Shown: positions 17,943-26,974 of the stretch, one piece after another
Layout: each line of letters starts with the position of its first letter
Numbering within the stretch: the first letter of the stretch is position 1
Source of the DNA: Roseibium sp. Sym1
Lineage (GTDB): Bacteria; Pseudomonadota; Alphaproteobacteria; Rhizobiales; Stappiaceae
Length of the DNA stretch: 64,000 bases
Reading direction: 5' to 3'
Assembly (NCBI RefSeq): GCF_027359675.1
Contig: NZ_CP114786.1
Span: 2,323,501-2,387,500 of the forward strand
Made by a program: the position numbers and the translations under genes
Notes under the pieces: model-generated
Told to the model about the DNA's origin: nothing
Databases searched by the model: none
Seen by the model: the letters and a program-made list of their open reading frames with translations, nothing else

Positions 17943-19247
17943 TCATATCCCCAGCCGGTCCCGCATCCGGTAAACCAGGACGGAGGGGGCCAGGAACCAG
18001 GGCGTGCCGGTGTAGAGCGGGCGGGTCGGAAAGGGAATGCGCTCGAAGGCCGACGGGGTCTTTTCCAGGCCTGTCGCCTTTTGGCCGATGCGCATGCCGA
18101 GATAGCTCGCCATGCCGACGCCCGAGCCGCAATAGCCTCCGGCGAAATAGAGCCCGTCGTCTTCGCCGGCATGCATCAGCGTGTCGAACGTGTAGCCGAC
18201 GAAACCCATCCAGGCGTGGCTGATCTTCACAGTCGCCAACTCCGGGAAAAGCGCCGTCATGTCGCGGTGGAGTTTCAGGGCGCTGTTGCGCGGGTCGGTT
18301 TCGCTCAAGGAGACCCGGCCGCCGAAGAGCACGCGCTTCCGGTCCGGCGACAGGCGGTAATAATAGACCAGCTTCCTGGTGTCGGAGAGCACCCGGTCGG
18401 TCGGGAACAATCTGTCGACGGTTTCCTTCGGCAGCTCCTCGGTTGCGATGACGTAGGAGCCGATGGGGATGATCCGGCGCTGGTGCCAGGGTGACAGCGC
18501 GCCGGAATAGCCATTGGTGGCCAGGATCACCTTGCCGGTCCTGACCGTTCCCTCGCTGGTCTGGACCTCGAAGCCGGTGGCAAGACGCTCGATGGACAGC
18601 ACCCGGCACGCGCCCTTGACCCGTGCTCCGGACGCCAGCGCCTTGTTCAGCAGGGACGGGTGGTAGGCCGAGACGTCCACGCTGCAGTGATGCGGAAAGA
18701 CGATGCCGCCGTGATAGGCGTCGGTGCCGAGTTCCGCAGCCATTTCCGCTTTTGGCACCATGAAGGTGTCTGTCTTCCAGACCGGGTGGCCGGCGGCACA
18801 CTCCTGTTCCAGTTTCCGGTAGAGATGCGGCTTGTGAGCACCGTGGAACCGGCCGACTTCCCTGAGGCCCATCTCGATGCCGTCTTCCCGCGAAAGCGCG
18901 TGCATGTAGTCGAGCGAGGCCTGGGCCTCCTGGCAGAGCTGTGTCGCCAGCTCCTTGCCATAGCGCTTTGCGAGCGTTGCAAAGGAGGGTTTGAGACTGG
19001 TCGAGAGCTGGCCGCCATTCCTCAGGCTGCAGCCCCAGCCGGGATGTTCGGCATCGAGCACCAGCGTGCCCAGGCCTTCGCCTGCGGTCTGCAGCGCGGC
19101 GTTCAGGCCGGTATAGCCGGCACCGACGATCAGGACATCAGTTTCAGGAGGCAGGGCCAAATCGGGCAAGGTCACCTTGGGGGCGATGTCCTGCCAGTAA
19201 GGCGTCATCCTGTAGCCGTCTGCGAACAGTTCCCGTGCCATCGACAT
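17943..19247 (-). CDS. FAD-dependent amine oxidoreductase (PuuB-like, DAO family)
   Basis: A 434-residue protein. After an N-terminal PYWQDIAP segment typical of PuuB/ordL proteins comes the FAD motif DVLIVGAGYTGLNAALQTA (near residue 37). SLRNGGQLSTSLKP near 75 is the family's covalent-flavin-region pattern, and FAGGYCGSGVGMASYLG near 375 completes the FAD site. PuuB oxidises gamma-glutamylputrescine; related proteins act on other secondary amines. The gene starts 3 bp after the stop of the GMC gene in an operon with a polyamine-type importer, so an imported amine is the likely substrate. It is the last gene of that operon. Confidence 0.85.
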   Translation of the reverse strand: MSMARELFADGYRMTPYWQDIAPKVTLPDLALPPETDVLIVGAGYTGLNAALQTAGEGLGTLVLDAEHPGWGCSLRNGGQLSTSLKPSFATLAKRYGKELATQLCQEAQASLDYMHALSREDGIEMGLREVGRFHGAHKPHLYRKLEQECAAGHPVWKTDTFMVPKAEMAAELGTDAYHGGIVFPHHCSVDVSAYHPSLLNKALASGARVKGACRVLSIERLATGFEVQTSEGTVRTGKVILATNGYSGALSPWHQRRIIPIGSYVIATEELPKETVDRLFPTDRVLSDTRKLVYYYRLSPDRKRVLFGGRVSLSETDPRNSALKLHRDMTALFPELATVKISHAWMGFVGYTFDTLMHAGEDDGLYFAGGYCGSGVGMASYLGMRIGQKATGLEKTPSAFERIPFPTRPLYTGTPWFLAPSVLVYRMRDRLGI

Positions 19248-19250
19248 CTC

Positions 19251-20873
19251 TTATGCGGCTCGCGTGTCTTGAAGGATCATGTCGGATCCCTTCTCGCCGA
19301 CCATGATTGCCGGGGCATTGGTGTTGCCGGAGGTGACCGTCGGAAAGATGGAGGCATCGACCACCCGCAGCCCGTCAATTCCGTAGACCTTCAGCCGTGC
19401 GTCGACCACGTTTTCCGCAGCGTCCGGTCCCATGCGGCAGGTGCTGACCGGGTGGAAGATGGTGGAACAGCGGTTGCGGACGTCCTCCAGCATCTGTTCG
19501 TCCGACTGGATCGCGGGACCGGGCATGATTTCCTCGTCGATGACCGATTGCAGCGCCGGGCTCGCCGCGATCCGGCGCATCAGCCGGCTGCCCTCGATCA
19601 TCTCGCTGAGATCGCGGTTGGTGCTGAGCGAATTCGGATGGATCTCCGGCGGATCGAAGGGGTGGCCTGAGCGCAGGCAGATATGGCCGCGGCTGGTCGG
19701 GCGGGTCGGCTGAAAGCCAAGCAGGAAACCGGGGAACGGATCCGGGTTCATCAGCGGGCGTTTTCCCTTGGGGGCCCTGGTGTAGCTGACCGGGGAGAAA
19801 TAGAGCTGGATGTTCGGCCGCTCGGCTTTCGGATTGCCTTTGACGAAGCCGCCGGCCTGGTTGACGCTGAGCGACAACGGCCCGCTGCGGGTCAGCACAT
19901 AGCGGATGCCCTGTGCCAGCTTGCCCCACCAGGGGTAAAGCTGCTGGTTCAGCGTCGGCACTTTCGAGCGGTAGAGATAGTCGAGGCCGAGATGATCCTG
20001 CAGGTTCTTGCCCACAGCGGGACGGTGAACCAGCGGAGGGATGCCCTTGGCCCGCAGCTCCTCGCCGTCGCCGATCCCTGAGAGCATAAGGAGCTGCGGC
20101 GAGTTGACGGCACCGGCGCTGAGGATGACTTCCCGGCGGGCCCGGACTGTCTTCTCCGCGCCTTGCTGGCGATAGACGATACCGGTGGCGCGGCCGTCTT
20201 CCAGGAGCACGCGTGTGGTATGGGCCTTCGTCTCGATGCAGACATTCCGGCGTTTCCTTGCCCGGGAGAGATAGGCCCGGGCGGTGGACATGCGAAAGCC
20301 GTCGCGGGCGGTGATCTGGTAGAGGCCGACGCCTTCCTGGGTCCGGCCGTTGAAATCCGGATTGCGGCTGAAGCCGGCTTGCTCGCAGGCCTCGATGAAA
20401 TTCCCGCAGAGCGGATGCACGCTTTTGTCCGTGCTGGAAACGTGGAGTGGTCCGTTGCCGCCGCGATAGTCGTCGGCACCGCCCTCGTTGCATTCCGAAC
20501 GCTTGAAGAGGGGCAGGACATCGTCCCAGCCCCAGCCCGGATTGCCCATTGCCTTCCAGTCCTCGAAATCCGCGTGCTGGCCGCGGATATAGACCATGGC
20601 GTTGATCGAGCTGGAGCCGCCGAGCACCTTTCCGCGCGGCCAGTAGCCCGAGCGCCCGTTGAGGCCCGGATCGGGTTCGGTGTGGTACATCCAGTTGATC
20701 GACTTGTTGTAGAACGCCTTGCCGTAGCCGATCGGCATCCAGATCCAGAAATTCAGATCCGATCCGCCTGCTTCCAGCAGGCAGACGGTGTATTTTCCGT
20801 CCTCGGAAAGTCGGTCGGCCAGAACCGCTCCGGCGGAACCGGCGCCGACGATGACAAAGTCGAACTCCGCCAT
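19251..20873 (-). CDS. GMC-family FAD oxidoreductase (choline-dehydrogenase-like)
   Basis: A 540-residue enzyme with FAD motif FVIVGAGSAGAVLADRL (residues 6-22). The signature PRGKVLGGSSSINAMVYIRG lies near 78, catalytic FHPVSTCRMG near 465, and C-terminal NTNAPAIMVGEKGSDMI near 512. It sits 8 bp after the PotC-like permease gene and 3 bp before the PuuB-like gene. Co-transcription with a PotABCD-type importer implies that the imported compound carries or acquires an alcohol group oxidised here. Choline or an amino alcohol is possible; the sequence alone does not fix it. Confidence 0.88.
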   Translation of the reverse strand: MAEFDFVIVGAGSAGAVLADRLSEDGKYTVCLLEAGGSDLNFWIWMPIGYGKAFYNKSINWMYHTEPDPGLNGRSGYWPRGKVLGGSSSINAMVYIRGQHADFEDWKAMGNPGWGWDDVLPLFKRSECNEGGADDYRGGNGPLHVSSTDKSVHPLCGNFIEACEQAGFSRNPDFNGRTQEGVGLYQITARDGFRMSTARAYLSRARKRRNVCIETKAHTTRVLLEDGRATGIVYRQQGAEKTVRARREVILSAGAVNSPQLLMLSGIGDGEELRAKGIPPLVHRPAVGKNLQDHLGLDYLYRSKVPTLNQQLYPWWGKLAQGIRYVLTRSGPLSLSVNQAGGFVKGNPKAERPNIQLYFSPVSYTRAPKGKRPLMNPDPFPGFLLGFQPTRPTSRGHICLRSGHPFDPPEIHPNSLSTNRDLSEMIEGSRLMRRIAASPALQSVIDEEIMPGPAIQSDEQMLEDVRNRCSTIFHPVSTCRMGPDAAENVVDARLKVYGIDGLRVVDASIFPTVTSGNTNAPAIMVGEKGSDMILQDTRAA

Positions 20874-20881
20874 GAAAACTC

Positions 20882-21742
20882 CTATTGAGCGGACCTGTCG
20901 CGCTGGATGAGGATGGAGAGAAGCGCCAGCAGGCCGGAGCCGACCATGAGCACGAAGGAGACCGCGTTCAGAACCGGGGTCGAGCCGACCTTGGCCATGC
21001 GGTCATACATGGTGATTGTCAGGGGAGCTTCCGAGCCGACGAGAAACAGCGTCGTGTTGAAGTTCTCGAAGGAGACCAGGAAGGCGACGATGCCGGCGGC
21101 GATCATGGCCGGGCGCAGGAACGGCAGCGTAATCGTGCGCAGCACCCTCGCGCGGCTGGCGCCGAGATTGAAGGCGGCCTCCTCCATGGTCTCGTCGAAT
21201 TTCTTCAGCCGGGCCGTGATCACCAGCGAGGTGATGGTGGCGATGAAGGAGAACTGGCCGAGCACCACCAGAAGGATGCCGGGGCGCAGAAACTCCAGTT
21301 CCAGGTCGAAACGGTTCTCGACGTAGTTGGCCGTGTCGCTGGCCAGCACCAGAATGGAAATGCCGAGGATCACGCCGGGGATCACCAGCGGCACCACCAT
21401 CATGATGTAGAAGAAATTCTTGCCCGGGAACTCGCCGCGCACGAACAGGAACGCGTTGGTGGTGCCGACAAAGACGGAGAGGGCCGCCACGAAGATGGCG
21501 ATGACGAAGGAATAGTAGAGCCCCTGCAACAGGCGCCGGTCGTGGAACATGCCCAGTTTCGGCTCGGTGTCGGAGAAGAACCAGTCGAGCGTGAAGCCCT
21601 GCCAGGGCAGTGCCGGGAACAGGCTGTCGTTGAAGGCAAAGGCCCCCGCAGAGATCAGTGGCGCGGCCAGGAAGATGAAGAAGGCGACGACGTAGAGCCG
21701 GTAGCCGAGCAGGAACGGAGAAGGTTTCTTTTGCGCGAGCAT
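20882..21742 (-). CDS. Polyamine-type ABC transporter permease (PotC/PotI-like)
   Basis: A 286-residue inner-membrane protein with six helices. The EAA loop MEEAAFNLGASRARVLRTITLP is near residue 185. It follows its partner permease by 14 bp on the minus strand. The pair forms the channel for a PotD/PotF-type substrate. The family is used for putrescine, spermidine and related cations, but also for other small solutes. Confidence 0.9.
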   Translation of the reverse strand: MLAQKKPSPFLLGYRLYVVAFFIFLAAPLISAGAFAFNDSLFPALPWQGFTLDWFFSDTEPKLGMFHDRRLLQGLYYSFVIAIFVAALSVFVGTTNAFLFVRGEFPGKNFFYIMMVVPLVIPGVILGISILVLASDTANYVENRFDLELEFLRPGILLVVLGQFSFIATITSLVITARLKKFDETMEEAAFNLGASRARVLRTITLPFLRPAMIAAGIVAFLVSFENFNTTLFLVGSEAPLTITMYDRMAKVGSTPVLNAVSFVLMVGSGLLALLSILIQRDRSAQ

Positions 21743-21756
21743 GATCGTTCTCCTCC

Positions 21757-22626
21757 TCAGCTCTTGGCGACGGTGTTGGCAAGCGTCTGGCCGGACAGCT
21801 TCAGGCCGAGCCAGATGACGATCGAGGTGAACAGCAGGAGCAGCATGCCGAAGGCGGCGCCGCCTTCCCAGTTGAAGCGCGTGATGAACTGGTTGTAGAT
21901 CTGCTCGGTGAACCAGGAGGAATTCTTGCCGCCCAGCAGGATCGGCGTCAGGTAGGAGCCGGCCGTCAGCATGAAGGTGACGATGCAGCCGGCGACGATG
22001 CCCGGCATGGCGTAGGGGACGATGATCCGGCGCAGGACGGTGAAGCCGCTGCCGCCGAGATTGTAGCCCGCCTCGATCATGGAATTGTCCATGCCGTCGA
22101 GGGTGGACACCAGCGGCACGATCATGAACAGGATCACGGTATAGACGAGGCCGACAATGACGGCGGCGTCGTTGTAGAGGAATTCCACCGGCTGGCCGAT
22201 CAGGCCTGTCCAGAGCAGGAAGTTGGAAATCACCCCGGTCTCGCGCAGGAGCAGGATCCAGCCGAAGGAACGGATCAGGTCGGAGACCCAGAGCGGGATC
22301 AGGCAGAGCAGGAACAGTCCGCCGCGGGCGCGGGGTCCGGCGATCTTGGCGATGTAATAGGCGATCGGAAAGCCGATCAAGAGCGCCAGGGCGGTCACCA
22401 GCAGGGACATCGACCCGGTGCGCAGAAGCGTGTTCCAGTAGATCGGTTCGTTGATGAATTCCAGGTAGTTGGCGAAGCTGTATTCATAGACGCGCGGGGC
22501 GACCTTTTCCTTCAGCGACAGCACCACCATGCCGATATGGGGGAGGATGATCAGGAGCACGATCCAGAGCGCGAAGGGCGCGAACAGCAGGATCAGCATC
22601 AGCCGCTTGATGTCCCTGTTCTGCAT
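21757..22626 (-). CDS. Polyamine-type ABC transporter permease (PotB/PotH-like)
   Basis: A 289-residue inner-membrane protein; helix 1 begins at about residue 10. The EAA loop is SMIEAGYNLGGSGFTVLRRIIVP near residue 190. The ATG at 22626 was chosen because GGAGGG lies 7 bp upstream and it overlaps the ATPase stop as ATGA. A longer reading to 22674 would lie inside the ATPase gene. It is a partner of the PotC-like permease. Confidence 0.9.
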   Translation of the reverse strand: MQNRDIKRLMLILLFAPFALWIVLLIILPHIGMVVLSLKEKVAPRVYEYSFANYLEFINEPIYWNTLLRTGSMSLLVTALALLIGFPIAYYIAKIAGPRARGGLFLLCLIPLWVSDLIRSFGWILLLRETGVISNFLLWTGLIGQPVEFLYNDAAVIVGLVYTVILFMIVPLVSTLDGMDNSMIEAGYNLGGSGFTVLRRIIVPYAMPGIVAGCIVTFMLTAGSYLTPILLGGKNSSWFTEQIYNQFITRFNWEGGAAFGMLLLLFTSIVIWLGLKLSGQTLANTVAKS

Positions 22627-23750
22627 CACGCGCCCTCCTGGCGGGCAAAGCACATGGCCTGTCTGGACGACCACACCAGGCGGACATCCTCGCCGGGTTT
22701 CAGGTCGTTGTCACCGGTGAGGGTCACGTCGGATTCGATCAGCTCGCCGCTGCCGGTGCGCACCAGAACGCGGCTGTTGGCACCGTTGAAGAGCAGGCTG
22801 TCGATGACGCCCTCCAGCTGGTTGTCGCCGTCGGCACCACCGGCGGACGTGTTGGACGCCCGCACGGTCCTGATGAATTCCGGCCGCACGAAAATGTCGA
22901 CCCTGGCGCCGTCGCGGATGGTCTGGCCGGCGCCGGCGGAAAAGCTCATCGGCAGGCCCTGTTCGGTTTCCACCTTGCCGCCGGTGCCGTCGCTGGTCTT
23001 CACGGTGCCGGACCAGCGGTTGCTGTCGCCGACGAAGCCGGCGACGAAAGCGGTCTTCGGGCGGTGATAGAGTTCCTGGGGTGTGCCGATCTGTTCGAAC
23101 TCACCCTGGTTCATGATGGCGACATTGTCGGACATCACCAGCGCTTCGGACTGGTCGTGGGTGATGTAGATGAAGGTGGTGTTGAACTGGTGCTGCAGCA
23201 GTTTCAGCTCGATCTTCATCGCCTCGCGCAGCTTCAGGTCGAGCGCGCCGAGCGGTTCGTCGAGGAGAAGTACATCGGGGTCGAGCACCATGCAGCGTGC
23301 AATGGCGATGCGCTGCTTCTGGCCTCCGGAAAGCTGGTGGATCTCGCGTTCGGCGACATCCGGCAGGGCGATGCGCTCCAGCACGTCATGGACCTTGCGT
23401 TTGATGTGGTCCTTGCCGAAGCCGGCGCAGCGGAGGCCGTAGGCAATGTTCTCGTAGACATTCATCATCGGGAACAGCGCCAGGTGCTGGAACACCATCT
23501 TGACGTTGCGCCGGTTGGGCGGAACGCCGAGCACCGACTTGCCCTTGATCCTGATGTCGCCGCCGCTCGGTTCCTCGAAGCCTGCGATCATGCGCATCAA
23601 GGTGGTCTTGCCACAGCCCGACGGTCCGAGGATGGAGAAGAAGGACCCGCTCGGAATGTCGAAGGAGACGCCCTTCACGGCCCGGACGGGTCCGAAATTC
23701 TTGGCAATGTCGAGACATTCAAGGTCGTAGGTCGGATTGTCTTGTTTCAT
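22626..23750 (-). CDS. Polyamine-type ABC transporter ATP-binding protein (PotA/PotG-like)
   Basis: A 374-residue ATPase. Walker A is GPSGCGKTT (near residue 38), the signature LSGGQKQRIAIAR (near 140), Walker B VLLLDEPLGALD (near 163), and the switch is YITHDQ. A C-terminal TOBE domain (roughly 280-370) is typical of PotA-type subunits. It lies 155 bp downstream of the binding-protein gene, with a hairpin between them, and overlaps the first permease by 4 bp. Confidence 0.9.
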   Translation of the reverse strand: MKQDNPTYDLECLDIAKNFGPVRAVKGVSFDIPSGSFFSILGPSGCGKTTLMRMIAGFEEPSGGDIRIKGKSVLGVPPNRRNVKMVFQHLALFPMMNVYENIAYGLRCAGFGKDHIKRKVHDVLERIALPDVAEREIHQLSGGQKQRIAIARCMVLDPDVLLLDEPLGALDLKLREAMKIELKLLQHQFNTTFIYITHDQSEALVMSDNVAIMNQGEFEQIGTPQELYHRPKTAFVAGFVGDSNRWSGTVKTSDGTGGKVETEQGLPMSFSAGAGQTIRDGARVDIFVRPEFIRTVRASNTSAGGADGDNQLEGVIDSLLFNGANSRVLVRTGSGELIESDVTLTGDNDLKPGEDVRLVWSSRQAMCFARQEGA

Positions 23751-23851
23751 GAATGCGCCAGCTGGAAGGAAGTGGGGGCGGGAACACCGTTCAATGCGGC
23801 GTCCTCGTTTCAGCGTCCAAGGGTCTGACCCCGGGACCCCTTTGACGATGA

Positions 23852-23880
23852 GGCTGTCAGGGCGGGTGGCGCTGACAGCC
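23852..23880 (-). terminator. Intercistronic hairpin between binding-protein and ATPase genes
   Basis: Perfect 9-bp arms GGCTGTCAG/CTGACAGCC enclose an 11-nt loop, 26 bp downstream of the binding-protein stop. There is no strong U-tract, so partial termination or 3'-end stabilisation is more likely than full termination. Confidence 0.6.
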
Positions 23881-23905
23881 CCGTTTTTCGGATCAGGTGG
23901 CGGGA

Positions 23906-24982
23906 TCAGCCGCCGGTGGCTGCCTTGATCTTCTCAAGCGTCTTGCCTTCCATGTCCTCCACGCCCGGGGGAATGTTGGCGAAGAACTTCAGATTGTCGA
24001 TGTCGGCATCGGTGAAGGCGGCGTTGACGGCGGCCTTCTTGTCCTCCGGCAACAGGTCCTTGCCGCCCTTGACGGCCGCGATGGCGCCGGTGCTGGCGGA
24101 CATCAGGGTGACGTTTTCCGGGCGCAGCACGAAGTTGATCCACTTGTAGGCGGCGTCATCGGCCTTGGCCTTGCGCGGCAGGGCGAAGGTGTCGATCCAG
24201 GCAAGCGCGCCTTCCTTCGGCGGCACGAAGACGATGTCCGGGTTCTGGTCGTAGAGCTTGTAGGCGGTGGAATCCCAGGTTTCGGATGCCACGATCTCGC
24301 CCGACAGCATCATGGCAGAAAGGTCGTCGCCGCCCTTCCAGTAGGCCTTGATGTTGCCCTTGCACTCGATCAGCTTGTCGGCAACCTTGTCCAGGATGCC
24401 CTGGTATTTCTCGAGGTCGGAATAGGCCGCGAACGGATCCTCGCCCATGGAGAAGGCGGTGCCGAGCAGGATGGTGCGCTTCAGGCGCATCGAGGTCTTG
24501 CCCTTGTAGGCCGGGTCGCAGAGATCGGCCCAGCTCTTGAAATCGGCGGCCTTGCTCTTGTCGGCCATCAGGCCGGACGTGCCCCACTGGTGCGGTACGG
24601 CATAGACCTCACCCTCGATCGTGGTGTTGGCCTTCACGCCGTCCAGAAGCTTGGCTTCCATGACGCTCGTGTCGATCTTGGAAAGATCGAGCGGCTTGTA
24701 GATGTCGTATTCGAGCTGCGCCGCGTAGATGCGGTCGTGGCTCGGCTGGGCAAGGTCGAAGCCCGCGCCGCCGGTCGCGCGCAGCTTGGCGATCATTTCC
24801 TCGTTGTTGGAGAAGGTGACCTCGACATCGATGTCCGGATATTCTTCTTCGAATTTCTGGACCAGTTCATCGGGCGCGTAGGAGCCCCAGGTCAAAAGGC
24901 GCAGGGTTTCCGCCTGGGCGGAGCCTGCACCGGCAAGCATGGTTGCGGCCAAAAGGCCAGTAAGTGTTGTCTTGAAATGCAT
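23906..24982 (-). CDS. Polyamine-type ABC transporter substrate-binding protein (PotD/PotF-like)
   Basis: A 358-residue periplasmic protein with a classic signal peptide cleaved near GSAQA-E (about residue 24). The mature N-terminus LRLLTWGSYAPDELVQKFEEEY is typical of the spermidine/putrescine-binding family. Other family elements are GFDLAQPSHDRI near 75 and WGTSGLMADKS near 130. AGGAGG lies 6 bp before the ATG. It opens the operon that continues to the PuuB-like gene. The aromatic cage residues that would define a polyamine ligand cannot be assigned safely by eye. Confidence 0.9.
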   Translation of the reverse strand: MHFKTTLTGLLAATMLAGAGSAQAETLRLLTWGSYAPDELVQKFEEEYPDIDVEVTFSNNEEMIAKLRATGGAGFDLAQPSHDRIYAAQLEYDIYKPLDLSKIDTSVMEAKLLDGVKANTTIEGEVYAVPHQWGTSGLMADKSKAADFKSWADLCDPAYKGKTSMRLKRTILLGTAFSMGEDPFAAYSDLEKYQGILDKVADKLIECKGNIKAYWKGGDDLSAMMLSGEIVASETWDSTAYKLYDQNPDIVFVPPKEGALAWIDTFALPRKAKADDAAYKWINFVLRPENVTLMSASTGAIAAVKGGKDLLPEDKKAAVNAAFTDADIDNLKFFANIPPGVEDMEGKTLEKIKAATGG

Positions 24983-25018
24983 GACGTCCTCCTGAATTCA
25001 CGCAGCACCGTAAAAAAG

Positions 25019-25034
25019 CCTAGGATTGAATTGG
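25019..25034 (-). promoter_or_regulatory. Candidate MocR operator, site A (upstream of the binding-protein gene)
   Basis: The minus strand reads CCAATTCAATCCTAGG about 40 bp upstream of the binding-protein start. Near-identical sites occur at 26591-26604 and 26824-26838, on the other side of the MocR gene. Regulators of this type bind repeated sites near the genes they control. Assignment to this MocR is inference. Confidence 0.4.
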
Positions 25035-25091
25035 CCTGCCAAATATATCCATTGCAGATAATTTAGCAGTCCAATTGTTCGACCCGGCCGG

Positions 25092-26579
25092 TTAGCGGTT
25101 GCAGTATTCCGGCAGGATCGTCTTCAGTACCTGAACGCCCTTTTTGATCTCTTCCGGCGCGCAGCTGCCGAACCCGAGCACGATGCCGCGCTGCGGGATT
25201 CCGGTGAGCGCATAGCGGGAAAGCGGCACGGTCGTGATGCCATGCTCGGCGGCTCTGGCGACGAGTTTGCCTTCATCGACACCGGGTGACAACAGGCCAA
25301 CGGCATGAAAGCCGCTGCTGGCCGGTTGCAGGTCGATATCGCCGGCAAGGTCCCGGGCCTCCTCCATCAGGGTGTCGTGGCGGCTCTTGTAGAGCTGGCG
25401 CATGGTGCGGATGTGGGTCGCGAACATGCCCTCGTCCATGAATTCGGCGACGATGGCCTGGGTAACGGTCGGCACGCCGCTCAGCCAGGTCAGGCAGACC
25501 TTCTCGAAGCTGTCGACGAGGCCTTCCGGAACGAGGACGAAGCCGAGCCGAAGCGCCGGGAAAAGGGATTTCGAGAACGTGCCGACATAGATCACGCGGC
25601 CATGGGTGTCGATGCTCTTCAGGGTCGGCGGCGGCTGGTCGCCGTAATAGAATTCGCCGTCGTAATCGTCCTCGACGATCATGGCATCGGCTTCGTTGGC
25701 GGCCTTCAGGAGCGCCAGCCGCCGCGACAGGCTCATGACATGGCCGAGCGGCTGCTGGTGCGAGGGCGTGACGAAGGCGAGCCGGAAGTGCGGGGCCTTG
25801 GCCAGGCCGTCCTCGACACTGAGCCCTTCCAGGTCGACATCGACCGGAACCGGATTGGCACCTATGGCGACAAAGGCGTTGCGGGCGCCGATCGCTCCGG
25901 GGTTCTCGAACCAGATCGGTTCGCCGGGATTGACCAGCATGCCGCCGACCACGGAAAAGGCGCGCTGGGCGCCGTTGGTGATGAAGACCTGCTGCGGGTC
26001 GCACTTGATGCCGCGCGAGGCGTTGAGCTGACGGGCGATGGCGCGGCGGAGCGGCATATAGCCGAAGGGTTCGCCGTAGCCTGCAATATGGTCCCGGTCC
26101 TTGCGCCAGTGCCGGGCGGACAGCTTGGCCCATTGCGCCATCGGGAAGGCGTCGAGCGCAGGCAGGGCGGTGACGAACGCCTGGGACTTGTGCGGCAGGC
26201 GGGATCTCAGGGTGAAGTCCGGAATGGCGTGGCGGGTGGCATGGGACAGGCGTGGCTCCACCGGAGCCGTGTCGCTGACTTCCTGAGAAGGTCTCGGCGC
26301 AAGGCGGGCATTGAGCGCCTCGCTGACAAAGGTTCCGGCGCCGACCCTTGCTTCCAGAAGGCCTTCCGAGATCAGCCGGTCGACCGCGTCGATGACCGTT
26401 GTGCGCGAAACGCCGATTTCCTGCGCCAGGGTCCGGGTTGCCGGCAGCCGGTCGCCCGGCGTCAGGGCTCCGGTCAGCAACAGGTCGCGCAGGGCCATGT
26501 AGAGCTGGATGGAAATTTTCCTGTCGGCTGTCTTGTCGATCTTGATCGACGACAGCACCGCACCTGCATGACGTTTCAT
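25092..26579 (-). CDS. MocR/GabR-family PLP-dependent transcriptional regulator
   Basis: A 495-residue chimera. An N-terminal GntR-type winged helix (roughly residues 20-90, with TRTLAQEIGVSRTTVIDAVDRL) is joined by a linker to a fold-type I aminotransferase domain. That domain contains ITNGAQRAFSVVGGML, VEDDYDGEFYY and the PLP-lysine region VGTFSKSLFPALRLGF. Such regulators sense amines or amino acids through PLP chemistry, as GabR does with GABA. It lies between the amine importer operon and the divergent enolase/aldehyde dehydrogenase pair, and the repeated motif sites flank it. It is therefore the likely regulator of both. Confidence 0.9.
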   Translation of the reverse strand: MKRHAGAVLSSIKIDKTADRKISIQLYMALRDLLLTGALTPGDRLPATRTLAQEIGVSRTTVIDAVDRLISEGLLEARVGAGTFVSEALNARLAPRPSQEVSDTAPVEPRLSHATRHAIPDFTLRSRLPHKSQAFVTALPALDAFPMAQWAKLSARHWRKDRDHIAGYGEPFGYMPLRRAIARQLNASRGIKCDPQQVFITNGAQRAFSVVGGMLVNPGEPIWFENPGAIGARNAFVAIGANPVPVDVDLEGLSVEDGLAKAPHFRLAFVTPSHQQPLGHVMSLSRRLALLKAANEADAMIVEDDYDGEFYYGDQPPPTLKSIDTHGRVIYVGTFSKSLFPALRLGFVLVPEGLVDSFEKVCLTWLSGVPTVTQAIVAEFMDEGMFATHIRTMRQLYKSRHDTLMEEARDLAGDIDLQPASSGFHAVGLLSPGVDEGKLVARAAEHGITTVPLSRYALTGIPQRGIVLGFGSCAPEEIKKGVQVLKTILPEYCNR

Positions 26580-26590
26580 CTAGAGGATGC

Positions 26591-26604
26591 CCATTCAATC
26601 TAGG
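26591..26604 (+). promoter_or_regulatory. Candidate MocR operator, site B (11 bp before the MocR start)
   Basis: CCATTCAATCTAGG matches site A except for missing single bases, and shares ATTCAATC with it exactly. Its place just ahead of the regulator's own start suits autoregulation. Confidence 0.4.
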
Positions 26605-26823
26605 TTCATTTGACCGGTGCGGTTGCGTTTGCTGACGAGGCGGGTTGCGCGCGGTGGGGTGGTTCCACCACAAGCGCAAGCCAACGTGGTCAGCGGACGC
26701 AAAAGCCCGGCCCTCCGGGTGACGCAAAGCAGTCCATCGGCAGCGTTACGCCGCTTGACCGATGTACCGCATCGCACTTCGCGACGCGCCTCGCCGAGTG
26801 AACTGCTTTTCGACATCAAATGA

Positions 26824-26838
26824 TCCTGGATTGAGTGG
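26824..26838 (-). promoter_or_regulatory. Candidate MocR operator, site C (upstream of the enolase gene)
   Basis: The minus strand reads CCACTCAATCCAGGA, sharing TCAATCC and AGG with site A. It lies about 140 bp upstream of the enolase start. Confidence 0.35.
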
Positions 26839-26974
26839 ACAGGCTCTGGCGCTCCAAATTGGTATGAGAATTTGCGCAAAACGGACCTTAATTCAAGTCC
26901 AATTCCGGGTAGGTTCGGCAGAGAGCCAAAATCAAACCTGCCGGGAAGGACCTGTCACCGGGTCCGTGCAAGAC

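Larger units (their letters stand above)
26580..26974. other. Divergent regulatory region between the MocR gene and the enolase gene
   Basis: These 395 bp hold no gene I can support. They carry candidate operator sites B and C, a palindrome CCAAATTGG (26854-26862), and AGTCCAATT (26896-26904), which recurs upstream of the binding-protein gene at 25067-25075. The open frame reaching back from the enolase has no family similarity and is not taken as coding. Confidence 0.55.

Noticed and set aside
26762..26974. N-terminal extension of the enolase-superfamily protein
   Set aside because: Family similarity begins at MKIQSIE (26975), and the upstream part carries the likely regulatory sites.
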